NCBI GenBank assembly: GCA_048595745.1
Contig: CP184361.1
Reading direction: 5' to 3' (one strand)
DNA from: Aquipseudomonas alcaligenes_A
GTDB taxonomy: Bacteria; Pseudomonadota; Gammaproteobacteria; Pseudomonadales; Pseudomonadaceae
Length of the DNA: 64,000 bases
How positions within the stretch are numbered: the first letter of the stretch is position 1; every line of letters starts with the position of its first letter. Positions 17,204 to 26,317 of this stretch are shown here, in pieces. The notes beneath the pieces were generated by a model that did not search any database, was not told the DNA's origin, and saw nothing but the letters and a program-made list of their open reading frames with translations. The translations under genes and the position numbers were made by a program.

Positions 17204-19969
17204 ATGGGCGAACTGGCCAAAGAAATCCTCCCGGTCAATATCGAAGACGAGCTGAAACAGTCCTACCTCGACTACGCCATGAGCGTGATCGTCGGGCGTG
17301 CGCTGCCGGATGCGCGCGACGGCCTGAAGCCGGTGCACCGTCGCGTGCTCTACGCCATGAGCGAGCTGGGCAACGACTGGAACAAGGCCTACAAGAAGTC
17401 CGCCCGTGTGGTCGGTGACGTGATCGGTAAGTACCACCCGCACGGCGATACGGCTGTCTACGACACCATCGTGCGCATGGCCCAGCCTTTCTCCCTGCGC
17501 TACATGCTGGTCGATGGCCAGGGTAACTTCGGTTCGGTGGACGGCGACAATGCTGCAGCCATGCGATACACCGAGGTGCGCATGGCCAAGCTGGCCCACG
17601 AGCTGCTGGCCGACCTGGACAAGGAAACCGTCGACTGGGTACCCAACTATGACGGCACCGAGCAGATTCCGGCGGTCATGCCAACCAAGATCCCCAATCT
17701 GCTGGTCAACGGTTCGTCGGGCATTGCCGTGGGCATGGCAACCAACATCCCGCCGCACAACCTGACCGAGGTGATCGACGGCTGCCTGGCGCTGATCGAC
17801 AACCCCGAGCTGACCGTCGATGAGCTGATGCAGTACATTCCCGGTCCGGACTTCCCCACCGCGGGCATCATCAACGGTCGCGCCGGCATCATCGAGGCCT
17901 ACCGCACTGGCCGTGGGCGCATCTATATGCGCGCTCGCGCCACCGTCGAGGATATGGAGAAGGGCGGCAGCCGCCAGCAGATCATCGTCACCGAGCTGCC
18001 TTACCAGCTGAACAAGGCGCGCCTGATCGAGAAGATCGCCGAGCTGGTCAAAGAGAAGAAGATCGAGGGCATCACCGAGCTGCGCGACGAGTCCGACAAG
18101 GACGGCATGCGCGTGGTTATCGAGCTGCGTCGTGGCGAAGTCGGCGAGGTGGTGCTGAACAACCTCTACGCCCAGACCCAGATGCAGAGCGTGTTCGGTA
18201 TCAACGTGGTGGCCCTGGTCGACGGCCAGCCGCGTACGCTGAACCTGAAAGACATGCTCGAGGTGTTCGTCCGCCACCGCCGTGAAGTGGTGACCCGCCG
18301 CACCGTCTACGAGCTGCGCAAAGCCCGCGAGCGCGGTCATATCCTCGAAGGCCAGGCAGTTGCTCTGTCCAACATCGATCCGGTCATCGAGCTGATCAAG
18401 ACCTCGCCGACTCCGGCCGAGGCCAAGGAGCGCCTGATCGCCACCGCCTGGGCTTCCAGCGCCGTGGAAGCCATGGTTGAGCGCGCCGGTGCCGACTCCT
18501 GCCGTCCGGAAGACCTGGATCCGCAGTACGGCCTGCGCGATGGCAAGTACTACCTGTCGCCCGAGCAGGCCCAGGCCATCCTCGAGCTGCGTCTGCACCG
18601 CCTGACTGGCCTGGAGCACGAGAAGCTGCTGGCCGAGTACCAGGAAATCCTCACCCAGATCGGCGAGCTGATCCGCATCCTGACCAGCCCCGAGCGCCTG
18701 ATGGAAGTCATCCGCGAGGAGCTGGAGAAGGTCAAGGCCGAGTTCGGCGACGCCCGTCGCACTGAGATCATGGCCTCGCAGATGGATCTGACCATCGCTG
18801 ACCTGATCACCGAGGAAGAGCGTGTCGTCACCATCTCCCACGGCGGCTACGCCAAGTCCCAGCCGCTGCATGCCTATCAGGCGCAGCGTCGTGGTGGTAA
18901 GGGCAAGTCGGCCACCGGGGTGAAGGACGAGGACTACATCGAGCACCTGCTGGTCGCCAACAGCCATGCCACCCTGCTGCTGTTCTCCAGCAAAGGCAAG
19001 GTCTACTGGCTGCGCACCTTCGAGATTCCGGAAGCGTCCCGCGCGGCGCGTGGTCGTCCGCTGGTGAATCTGCTGCCGCTGGACGAGGGTGAGCGCATCA
19101 CCGCCATGCTGCAGATCGACCTCGAGGCCCTGCGTCAGCAGGCCGCCGAAGAAGGCGAAGACCTGGACGACAACGAGAATGCGGTGATCGAGGGCGAAGT
19201 GGTCGAGGCCGAGCCGGCCGATGACAGCGACGCTGAAGTGACCGACGACGAGCAGGACGAGCCGACCGGCGCCTACATCTTCATGGCCACCGCCTTCGGC
19301 ACCGTGAAGAAGACCCCGCTGGTGCAGTTCAGCAAGCCGCGCTCCAGCGGCCTGATCGCCCTCAAGCTGGAGGAGGGCGACACCCTGATCGCTGCCGCCA
19401 TCACCGACGGCGCCAAGGAAGTCATGCTGTTCTCCGACGCCGGCAAGGTCATTCGCTTCAAGGAAAAGCACGTACGCACCATGAGTCGTATCGCTCGCGG
19501 CGTGCGCGGTATGCGTCTGGCCGAGGGTCAGCGCCTGATTTCCATGCTGATTCCGGAAGCCAATGCGCAGATTCTCTCCGCCTCCGAGCGTGGTTACGGC
19601 AAGCGCACCCCGCTGGCCGACTATCCGCGCCGCGGCCGTGGTGGCCAGGGTGTGATCGCCATGGTGATCAACGAGCGTAACGGCAAGCTGGTCGGCGCCG
19701 TGCAGGTACAGGACGGCGAGGAGATCATGCTGATCTCCGACCAGGGCACCCTGGTGCGTACCCGTGTCGACGAAGTCTCGTCCTCTTCCCGTAACACCCA
19801 GGGCGTGACCCTGATCAAGCTGGCCAAGGACGAGACCCTGGTCGGCCTGGAGCGGGTGCAGGAGCCGTCCGGCGGTGACGATGAGCTGGACGAAGAAGGC
19901 ATCGAGCAGAACGAAGAAGCGGTAGCCGTGGCCGAAGATGGCGCGGAGACCGGCAACAGCGAAGAGTGA
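17204..19969 (+). CDS. gyrA: DNA gyrase subunit A
   Basis: Breakage-and-rejoining subunit of DNA gyrase, 921 residues as in other pseudomonads. Catalytic tyrosine is Tyr122 in AAAMRYTEVRMAK. The quinolone-resistance region reads HGDTAVYDT with Thr83 and Asp87, the residues of susceptible P. aeruginosa. The C-terminal domain carries the GyrA-box QRRGGKGKS and an acidic insertion of about 45 residues (around 640-685) rich in Glu/Asp, known in Pseudomonas GyrA. GC-rich codon use contrasts with the island to its left. Confidence 0.98.
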   Translation: MGELAKEILPVNIEDELKQSYLDYAMSVIVGRALPDARDGLKPVHRRVLYAMSELGNDWNKAYKKSARVVGDVIGKYHPHGDTAVYDTIVRMAQPFSLRYMLVDGQGNFGSVDGDNAAAMRYTEVRMAKLAHELLADLDKETVDWVPNYDGTEQIPAVMPTKIPNLLVNGSSGIAVGMATNIPPHNLTEVIDGCLALIDNPELTVDELMQYIPGPDFPTAGIINGRAGIIEAYRTGRGRIYMRARATVEDMEKGGSRQQIIVTELPYQLNKARLIEKIAELVKEKKIEGITELRDESDKDGMRVVIELRRGEVGEVVLNNLYAQTQMQSVFGINVVALVDGQPRTLNLKDMLEVFVRHRREVVTRRTVYELRKARERGHILEGQAVALSNIDPVIELIKTSPTPAEAKERLIATAWASSAVEAMVERAGADSCRPEDLDPQYGLRDGKYYLSPEQAQAILELRLHRLTGLEHEKLLAEYQEILTQIGELIRILTSPERLMEVIREELEKVKAEFGDARRTEIMASQMDLTIADLITEEERVVTISHGGYAKSQPLHAYQAQRRGGKGKSATGVKDEDYIEHLLVANSHATLLLFSSKGKVYWLRTFEIPEASRAARGRPLVNLLPLDEGERITAMLQIDLEALRQQAAEEGEDLDDNENAVIEGEVVEAEPADDSDAEVTDDEQDEPTGAYIFMATAFGTVKKTPLVQFSKPRSSGLIALKLEEGDTLIAAAITDGAKEVMLFSDAGKVIRFKEKHVRTMSRIARGVRGMRLAEGQRLISMLIPEANAQILSASERGYGKRTPLADYPRRGRGGQGVIAMVINERNGKLVGAVQVQDGEEIMLISDQGTLVRTRVDEVSSSSRNTQGVTLIKLAKDETLVGLERVQEPSGGDDELDEEGIEQNEEAVAVAEDGAETGNSEE

Positions 19970-19979
19970 GAGAGTCGAA

Positions 19980-21065
19980 GTGAGCAAACGCGCCCATAAC
20001 TTCTGCGCCGGCCCGGCCGCGCTTCCCACCGCCGTTCTGGAGCGTGCCCAGGCGGAGATGCTCGACTGGCAGGGCAAGGGTCTGTCCGTGATGGAGATGA
20101 GCCATCGCAGCGACGAGTACGTGGCCATCGCCGAGAAGGCCGAACAGGATCTGCGCGACCTGCTGAGTATCCCCAGCGACTACAAGGTGCTGTTCCTGCA
20201 GGGAGGCGCCAGCCAGCAGTTCGCCGAGATCCCGCTCAACCTGCTGCCGGAAGACGGCGTGGCCGACTACATCGAGACCGGCATCTGGTCGAAGAAGGCC
20301 ATCGAGGAGGCGCAGCGCTACGGCAACATCAATGTCGCCGCCAGCGCCAAGGGCTATGACTACTTCGCCATTCCCGGGCAGAACGAGTGGCAGCTGTCGA
20401 AAGACGCCGCCTACGTGCACTACGCCAGCAACGAGACCATCGGTGGCCTGCAGTTCGACTGGATTCCCGAAGTGGGCGACACCCCGCTGGTAGTGGACAT
20501 GTCCTCGGACATCCTCTCCCGGGAGATCGACGTCTCCAAGTTCGGCCTGATCTACGCTGGTGCGCAGAAGAACATCGGCCCCAGCGGCCTGGTTGTCGCG
20601 ATCATCCGCGAAGACCTGCTGGGCCGCGCCCGCAGCGTCTGCCCGACCATGCTCAACTACAAGGTCGCTGCCGATAACGGCTCCATGTACAACACCCCGG
20701 CGACCTATTCCTGGTACCTCTCCGGCCTGGTCTTCGAGTGGCTGAAGGAGCAGGGCGGCGTCGCCGCGATGGAGAAGCGCAACAAGGCCAAGAAGGATCT
20801 GCTGTACAAGGCCATCGATGCCAGTGACTTCTACACCAACCCTATCCAGCCGAGCGCGCGCTCCTGGATGAACGTGCCGTTCCGCCTGGCCGACGAGAAG
20901 CTGGACAAGGCCTTCCTGGCCGGCGCCGAAGCGCGCGGCCTGCTCAACCTCAAGGGCCATCGCTCGGTGGGCGGCATGCGCGCTTCCATCTATAACGCCA
21001 CCGGTCTGGATGCCGTGGAGGCGTTGGTGGCCTACATGGCCGAGTTTGAGAAGGAGCACGGCTGA
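19980..21065 (+). CDS. serC: Phosphoserine aminotransferase SerC
   Basis: Makes 3-phosphoserine from 3-phosphohydroxypyruvate (also used for pyridoxal phosphate synthesis). The GTG start at 19980 gives the usual N terminus SKRAHNFCAGPAALP and 361 residues; the frame is open further upstream inside gyrA, but that part is not conserved. PLP lysine lies in IYAGAQKNIGPSG. It is 10 bases after gyrA and overlaps pheA by one base. Confidence 0.95.
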   Translation: MSKRAHNFCAGPAALPTAVLERAQAEMLDWQGKGLSVMEMSHRSDEYVAIAEKAEQDLRDLLSIPSDYKVLFLQGGASQQFAEIPLNLLPEDGVADYIETGIWSKKAIEEAQRYGNINVAASAKGYDYFAIPGQNEWQLSKDAAYVHYASNETIGGLQFDWIPEVGDTPLVVDMSSDILSREIDVSKFGLIYAGAQKNIGPSGLVVAIIREDLLGRARSVCPTMLNYKVAADNGSMYNTPATYSWYLSGLVFEWLKEQGGVAAMEKRNKAKKDLLYKAIDASDFYTNPIQPSARSWMNVPFRLADEKLDKAFLAGAEARGLLNLKGHRSVGGMRASIYNATGLDAVEALVAYMAEFEKEHG

Positions 21066-22162
21066 TGAGTGAGGCCGATCAGCTCAAGGCGCTGCGGGTT
21101 CGCATCGACAGCCTCGACGAGAAGATCCTCGAGCTGATCAGCGAGCGCGCGCGCTGTGCCCAGGATGTGGCAAGGGTCAAGATGCAGTCCCTGCCAGCGG
21201 GCGAGAAGCCGGTGTTCTACCGCCCCGAACGTGAGGCCTGGGTGCTCAAGCACATCATGGAGCTGAACAAGGGCCCGCTGGACAATGAGGAAATCGCGCG
21301 ACTGTTCCGCGAGATCATGTCCTCCTGCCTGGCCTTGGAGCAGCCGCTCAAAATCGCCTACCTCGGCCCGGAAGGTACCTTCTCCCAGGCTGCGGCACTC
21401 AAGCATTTCGGTCATGCGGTCATCAGCCAGCCGATGGCGGCGATCGACGAGGTGTTTCGTGAGGTGGCCGCTGGTGCGGTCAACTTCGGCGTGGTGCCGG
21501 TGGAAAACTCCACCGAGGGTGCGGTCAACCATACCCTGGACAGCTTCCTCGAGCACGACATGGTGATCTGTGGTGAGGTGGAGCTGCGCATCCACCATCA
21601 CCTGCTGGTCGGCGACACCACCAAGACCGACAAGATCACCCGCATCTATTCCCATGCCCAGTCCCTGGCGCAGTGCCGCAAGTGGCTGGACGCGCATTAC
21701 CCGAGCGTCGAGCGCGTAGCGGTTTCCAGTAATGCCGAGGCGGCCAAGCGGGTAAAGAGCGAGTGGAACTCGGCGGCGATCGCCGGCGATATGGCGGCCA
21801 GCCTCTACGGTCTGACCAAGCTGCAGGAAAAGATCGAAGATCGCCCGGACAACTCCACGCGCTTCCTCATCATTGGTAGCCAGGAAGTGCCGCCGACCGG
21901 CGACGACAAGACCTCGGTCATTGTCTCCATGCGCAACAAGCCGGGTGCCCTGCACGAGCTGCTGGTGCCGTTCCACACCAATGGCATCGACCTGACCCGC
22001 ATCGAAACCCGCCCGTCGCGCAGCGGCAAGTGGACCTACGTGTTCTTTATCGACTTCGTCGGCCACCACCAGGACCCGCTGATCAAGGATGTGCTGGAGA
22101 AGATCAACAGCGAAGCCGTCGCCCTGAAGGTGCTGGGTTCCTACCCGAAAGCGGTTCTCTGA
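21065..22162 (+). CDS. pheA: Bifunctional chorismate mutase/prephenate dehydratase (P-protein)
   Basis: Chorismate to prephenate to phenylpyruvate in phenylalanine synthesis. The 365-residue protein has an AroQ-type mutase helix bundle (LRVRIDSLDEKILELISERA, residues ~9-30), the dehydratase start IAYLGPEGTFSQAA, PVENSTEGAVNHTLD, and a C-terminal ACT domain (RNKPGALHELLVPF, then IETRPSR) for feedback by phenylalanine. No leader peptide is seen upstream because serC abuts it. Confidence 0.95.
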   Translation: MSEADQLKALRVRIDSLDEKILELISERARCAQDVARVKMQSLPAGEKPVFYRPEREAWVLKHIMELNKGPLDNEEIARLFREIMSSCLALEQPLKIAYLGPEGTFSQAAALKHFGHAVISQPMAAIDEVFREVAAGAVNFGVVPVENSTEGAVNHTLDSFLEHDMVICGEVELRIHHHLLVGDTTKTDKITRIYSHAQSLAQCRKWLDAHYPSVERVAVSSNAEAAKRVKSEWNSAAIAGDMAASLYGLTKLQEKIEDRPDNSTRFLIIGSQEVPPTGDDKTSVIVSMRNKPGALHELLVPFHTNGIDLTRIETRPSRSGKWTYVFFIDFVGHHQDPLIKDVLEKINSEAVALKVLGSYPKAVL

Positions 22163-22171
22163 GGAGCCATC

Positions 22172-23281
22172 ATGAGTTGCGATTTCCTCGCCCTGGCCGT
22201 GCCGGGCGTGCAGAAACTCTCGCCCTATGTGCCGGGCAAGCCGGTCGACGAGCTGGCCCGTGAGCTGAATCTCGACCCGGCCGGTATCGTCAAGCTGGCC
22301 AGTAACGAGAATCCGCTGGGGCCTTCGCCCAAGGCGCTGGATGCGATCCGCGCCGAATTGGCCGAGCTGACCCGCTACCCGGACGGCAATGGCTTCGAGC
22401 TGAAGCAGAAGCTGGCGGCCCGCTGCGGCGTCAGTCCGGCCCAGGTGACCCTGGGCAACGGCTCCAACGACATCCTCGACCTGGTCGCACGCGCCTGGCT
22501 GGCGCCAGGCCTGAACGCCGTGTTCAGCCAGTACGCCTTCGCCGTGTACCCGATTGCCACTCAGGCCGTTGGTGCGCAGGGCAAGGTGGTGCCGGCCAAG
22601 GCGCATGGTCATGACCTGGAGGCCATGCTGGCCGCCATCGACGCCAATACCCGCGTGGTGTTCGTCGCCAATCCGAACAATCCGACCGGTACCTGGTTCG
22701 GCCCGGCTGCGCTGGAGTCCTTCCTTGCTCGCGTGCCGCAGAACGTATTGGTGGTGCTGGACGAGGCCTATATCGAGTACGCCGAGGGTGACGAATTGCC
22801 GGACGGCCTCGACTACCTGGCGCGCTACCCCAATCTGCTGGTCTCGCGCACCTTCTCCAAGGCCTATGGCTTGGCCTCGCTGCGCGTCGGCTATGCGCTG
22901 AGTTCGCCGCAGGTGGCCGATGTACTCAACCGCGTGCGTGCGCCGTTCAACGTCAACAGCCTGGCCCTCGCCGCCGCCTGCGCCGCGCTGGATGATGCCG
23001 ATTACCTGGCGGCCAGCCGCCACACCAATGATGCCGGCATGGCTCAGCTGGAAGCGGGCTTCCGTCATCTGGGGCTGAGCTGGATTCCGTCCAAAGGCAA
23101 CTTCATCGCCGTCGATTTCGGCCGCGATGCGGCGCCGATCAACCAGGCGCTGCTGCAGGCCGGTGTCATCGTGCGCCCGGTGGCTGGCTACGGCATGCCG
23201 ACGTTCCTGCGCGTGTCCATCGGTACCGAGCAGGAAAACGCCCGCTTCCTCAAGGCGCTGGAGCAGATTCTCCGTGGCTGA
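22172..23281 (+). CDS. hisC: Histidinol-phosphate aminotransferase family (HisC2-type)
   Basis: A 369-residue class I/II PLP aminotransferase: KLASNENPLGPSPKAL, FVANPNNPTGTW and the PLP lysine in SRTFSKAYGLASLRVGY. Position between pheA and tyrA suggests it acts on aromatic keto acids or prephenate as well as, or instead of, histidinol phosphate; this is known for HisC-like paralogues in aromatic operons. It begins 9 bases after pheA. Confidence 0.9.
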   Translation: MSCDFLALAVPGVQKLSPYVPGKPVDELARELNLDPAGIVKLASNENPLGPSPKALDAIRAELAELTRYPDGNGFELKQKLAARCGVSPAQVTLGNGSNDILDLVARAWLAPGLNAVFSQYAFAVYPIATQAVGAQGKVVPAKAHGHDLEAMLAAIDANTRVVFVANPNNPTGTWFGPAALESFLARVPQNVLVVLDEAYIEYAEGDELPDGLDYLARYPNLLVSRTFSKAYGLASLRVGYALSSPQVADVLNRVRAPFNVNSLALAAACAALDDADYLAASRHTNDAGMAQLEAGFRHLGLSWIPSKGNFIAVDFGRDAAPINQALLQAGVIVRPVAGYGMPTFLRVSIGTEQENARFLKALEQILRG

Positions 23282-23285
23282 TGCA

Positions 23286-25513
23286 ATGCCGCTGCAACAC
23301 GTGCCGGGCAGACTCGGTCGCCTGGTGGTGGTGGGGCTCGGCCTGATCGGCGGCTCCTTCGCCAAAGGCATGCGCGAGAAGGGGTTGTTCGACGAAGTGG
23401 TGGGCGTGGATCTTGATGCCGAGTCGCGCCGTCTGGCCGTGGAGCTAGGCGTGGTCGACCGCTGCGAGACCGAGCTGGCGGCCGCCTGTCAGGGGGCCGC
23501 GGTGATCCAGCTGGCGGTGCCTATCCTGGCCATGGAAAAGCTGCTGGGCCAACTGGCCAGGCTGGAGCTGGGCGACGCGGTGCTCACCGACGTCGGCAGC
23601 GCCAAGGGTAATGTGGTGCGCGCGGCGCGCCTGGCCTTCGACGGCAAGGTGGCGCGTTTCGTGCCGGGTCATCCGATCGCCGGTTCCGAGCAGAGCGGTG
23701 TGGAAGCTTCCAACGCCGAGCTGTTCCGTCGTCACAAGGTGATCCTTACGCCGCAGGCCTCTACGGATGACTCGGCGCTGGCGCTAATCGACGGCTTGTG
23801 GCGCGCCCTGGGTGCCGATGTGGAACATATGGAGGTGGAGCACCACGATCAGGTGCTGGCCGCCACCAGCCACCTGCCGCACCTGCTGGCCTTCACCCTG
23901 GTTGACTCGCTGGCCAAGCGCAGCGAGAACCTGGAGATCTTCCGTTACGCCGCTGGCGGTTTCCGCGACTTCACGCGGATTGCCGGCAGCGACCCGGTGA
24001 TGTGGCACGACATCTTCCTCGCCAACCGCGAGGCGGTGTTGCGCACCCTCGACGCATTTCGCGACGACCTCGACGCCCTGCGCGGCGCGGTCGACGCTGG
24101 GGACGGGCATCAGTTGCTCGGCGTGTTCACCCGCGCCCGGCATGCCCGCGAGCATTTCAGCAAAATCCTGGCCCGCAGGGCCTATGTGGACGCCATGCAC
24201 TCGAACGACCTGATCTACCTCGCCAATCCCGGTGGCTCGCTCTCCGGCCGTATCCGCGTACCGGGCGACAAGTCCATCTCGCACCGCTCGATCATGCTCG
24301 GCTCGTTGGCCGAAGGCGTGACCCAGGTGGAGGGCTTCCTCGAAGGCGAGGACGCCCTGGCCACCCTGCAGGCCTTTCGCGACATGGGTGTGGTGATCGA
24401 GGGGCCGCACCACGGCAAGGTGACCATTCATGGCGTCGGCCTGAATGGCCTCAAACCGCCGCCCGGCCGCTGTACCTGGGCAACTCCGGTACTTCCATGC
24501 GCCTGCTCTCCGGCCTGCTGGCCGCACAGCCGTTCGACACCGTGCTGACCGGCGACGCCTCGCTGTCCAAGCGTCCGATGAACCGCGTGGCCAAGCCGCT
24601 GCGTGCGATGGGTGCGGTCATCGAAACCGGCCCGGAAGGCCGCCCGCCGCTGACCATTCGTGGTGGCCAGCGCCTGACCGGCATGAGCTACGAAATGCCG
24701 ATGGCCAGCGCCCAGGTCAAATCCTGTCTGCTGCTGGCTGGGTTGTATGCTGCCGGCGAGACCCGCGTGACCGAACCGGCGCCGACGCGTGACCATACCG
24801 AGCGCATGCTGCGCGGCTTTGGCTACCCGGTGGCGGTGGATGGCAACGTTGCCAGCGTCGAATCCGGCCACAAGCTGACCGCTACCCATATCGAAGTACC
24901 GGCGGACATCTCTTCGGCCGCCTTCTTCCTGGTCGCCGCCAGCATCGCCGAAGGTTCCGAGCTGGTGTTGGAGCATGTTGGCATCAACCCGACGCGCACT
25001 GGCGTGATCGACATCCTCAAGCTGATGGGCGCCGACCTGACCCTGGAAAACCAGCGTGAAGTCGGTGGCGAGCCGGTGGCGGATATCCGCGTGCGTGCGG
25101 CCAAGCTCAAGGGCATCGACATCCCCGAGGACCTGGTGCCGCTGGCCATCGACGAGTTCCCGGTGCTGTTCGTCGCTGCGGCCTGCGCCGAGGGGCGCAC
25201 CGTGTTGCGTGGCGCCGAGGAACTGCGCGTAAAGGAATCCGACCGCATCCAGGTGATGGCCGACGGCCTGATCGCCCTGGGCGTGAAGGCCGAGCCGACC
25301 CCGGACGGCATCATCATAGAGGGCGGCCCGATCGGCGGTGGCGAGGTGTGGAGCCATGGCGACCACCGCATCGCCATGTCCTTCAGTGTCGCCTCGCTGC
25401 GCGCATCGGCGCCGATCCGCATCCATGACTGCGCCAACGTCGCCACCTCCTTCCCCAACTTCCTCGGCCTGGCCGCCAGTGCTGGCATCCGCGTGGCGGA
25501 GGAGGGCCAATGA
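23286..25513 (+). CDS. tyrA-aroA: TyrA-AroA fusion: prephenate/arogenate dehydrogenase + EPSP synthase, interrupted by an apparent frameshift
   Basis: Pseudomonads carry a ~746-residue fusion of cyclohexadienyl dehydrogenase and 3-phosphoshikimate 1-carboxyvinyltransferase. The first half here (VVVGLGLIGGSFAKGM, PGHPIAGSEQSGVEASN) runs into the AroA start (RVPGDKSISHRSIMLGSL). The frame then breaks near 24465-24472, and AroA continues in another frame (LYLGNSGTSMRLLSGLL, EFPVLFVAAACAEG) to the stop at 25513. One base is missing relative to an intact frame. The ATG at 23286 is used; GTG 23274 is an alternative overlapping hisC. Because AroA is needed for aromatic synthesis, a sequencing error is the first suspect. 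Confidence 0.85.
24465..24472 (+). other. Frameshift site within tyrA-aroA
   Basis: The first frame reads Lys-Pro-Pro-Pro-Gly and then runs out of AroA similarity (Arg-Cys-Thr-Trp). The frame one base back gives Leu-Tyr-Leu-Gly-Asn-Ser-Gly, the conserved AroA sequence. The change falls in GGCCGCTG. A single inserted base there, for example giving a Gly-Ala-Leu join, restores the fusion. Confidence 0.85.
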
Positions 25514-26175
25514 GCGCCGTAGTCATCACCATTGACGGACCCAGCGGCTCGGGCAAGGGTACCGTCGCTGGCCTGCTGGCTGCCAAGCTGGGCTGGAAGC
25601 TGCTGGATTCCGGCGCGCTCTACCGCCTGCTGGCCTTCGCCGCTGGTAATCACGGTATCGACCTGACCAACGAGGAAGCGCTGAAGACGCTGGCCGCTCA
25701 TCTGGACGTGCAGTTCGTCGACAAGCGCATCATCCTCGAGGGTGAGGAAGTCACCGACGCCATCCGCAACGAGCAGGTCGGCGCCGGTGCTTCCATGGTC
25801 GCTTCGTTGCCGGCGGTGCGCGAGGCGTTGCTGCAGCGCCAGCGCGCCTTCCGCGAGGCGCCGGGCCTGGTTGCCGATGGTCGCGACATGGGCACTGTGG
25901 TGTTCCCGGACGCGCCGCTGAAGATCTACCTGACCGCCAGCGCCGAGGAGCGCGCCCGCCGGCGTTACCTGCAGTTGAAAGGCAAGGTGGAAGGTGTTAG
26001 CCTGCCGAGTCTGCTAGACGAGATTCGTGCGCGCGACGAGCGCGACATGCAGCGCGCGGTGGCTCCGCTGAAGCCGGCAGTAGATGCCGTACAGCTGGAC
26101 TCCACCGAACTCAGCATCGAGCAGGTAATGGAAAGAATTCTCAGCGAGGTCGCCAGCCGCGATCTCGCCGGGTAA
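25510..26175 (+). CDS. cmk: Cytidylate kinase
   Basis: Phosphorylates CMP and dCMP. The P-loop is ITIDGPSGSGKGTVAG at residues 6-21, with later motifs LLDSGALYR, GRDMGTVVFPDAPLKIYL and EERARRRYLQL. The length of 221 residues is normal. The ATG overlaps the aroA stop by 4 bases. The conserved order aroA-cmk-rpsA is widespread in gammaproteobacteria. Confidence 0.95.
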   Translation: MSAVVITIDGPSGSGKGTVAGLLAAKLGWKLLDSGALYRLLAFAAGNHGIDLTNEEALKTLAAHLDVQFVDKRIILEGEEVTDAIRNEQVGAGASMVASLPAVREALLQRQRAFREAPGLVADGRDMGTVVFPDAPLKIYLTASAEERARRRYLQLKGKVEGVSLPSLLDEIRARDERDMQRAVAPLKPAVDAVQLDSTELSIEQVMERILSEVASRDLAG

Positions 26176-26204
26176 GCCCAGGCCGCACCATCGTGGCCGA
26201 AAAG

Positions 26205-26245
26205 GAGGCATGCGGGAGACCAGTCATAGTCCCGCAAGCCTCTTT
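26205..26245 (+). terminator. Stem-loop between cmk and rpsA, possible terminator or attenuator
   Basis: GAGGCATGCGGGA (26205-26217) pairs with TCCCGCAAGCCTC (26230-26242) apart from one A-A mismatch, with a 12-base loop, followed by TTTC. The T tract is short, so termination may be partial. It lies in the 142-base rpsA leader, where S1-dependent translational control is known in E. coli. Confidence 0.5.
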
Positions 26246-26317
26246 CACGTGAACGAACCCACATTGTCTGGAGTGTGGTTTGGGCAGATTCCCTGCCCTT
26301 GATCGACAGGAATCAAC

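Noticed and set aside
17123..20128. 1001-residue open frame antisense to gyrA
   Set aside because: It lies opposite a strongly conserved gene, has no recognisable domain and a repetitive Leu/Gly/Asp/His/Gln composition typical of GC-rich antisense frames.
21032..23371. 779-residue open frame antisense to pheA and hisC
   Set aside because: Same reason: shadow of two conserved genes, no domain.
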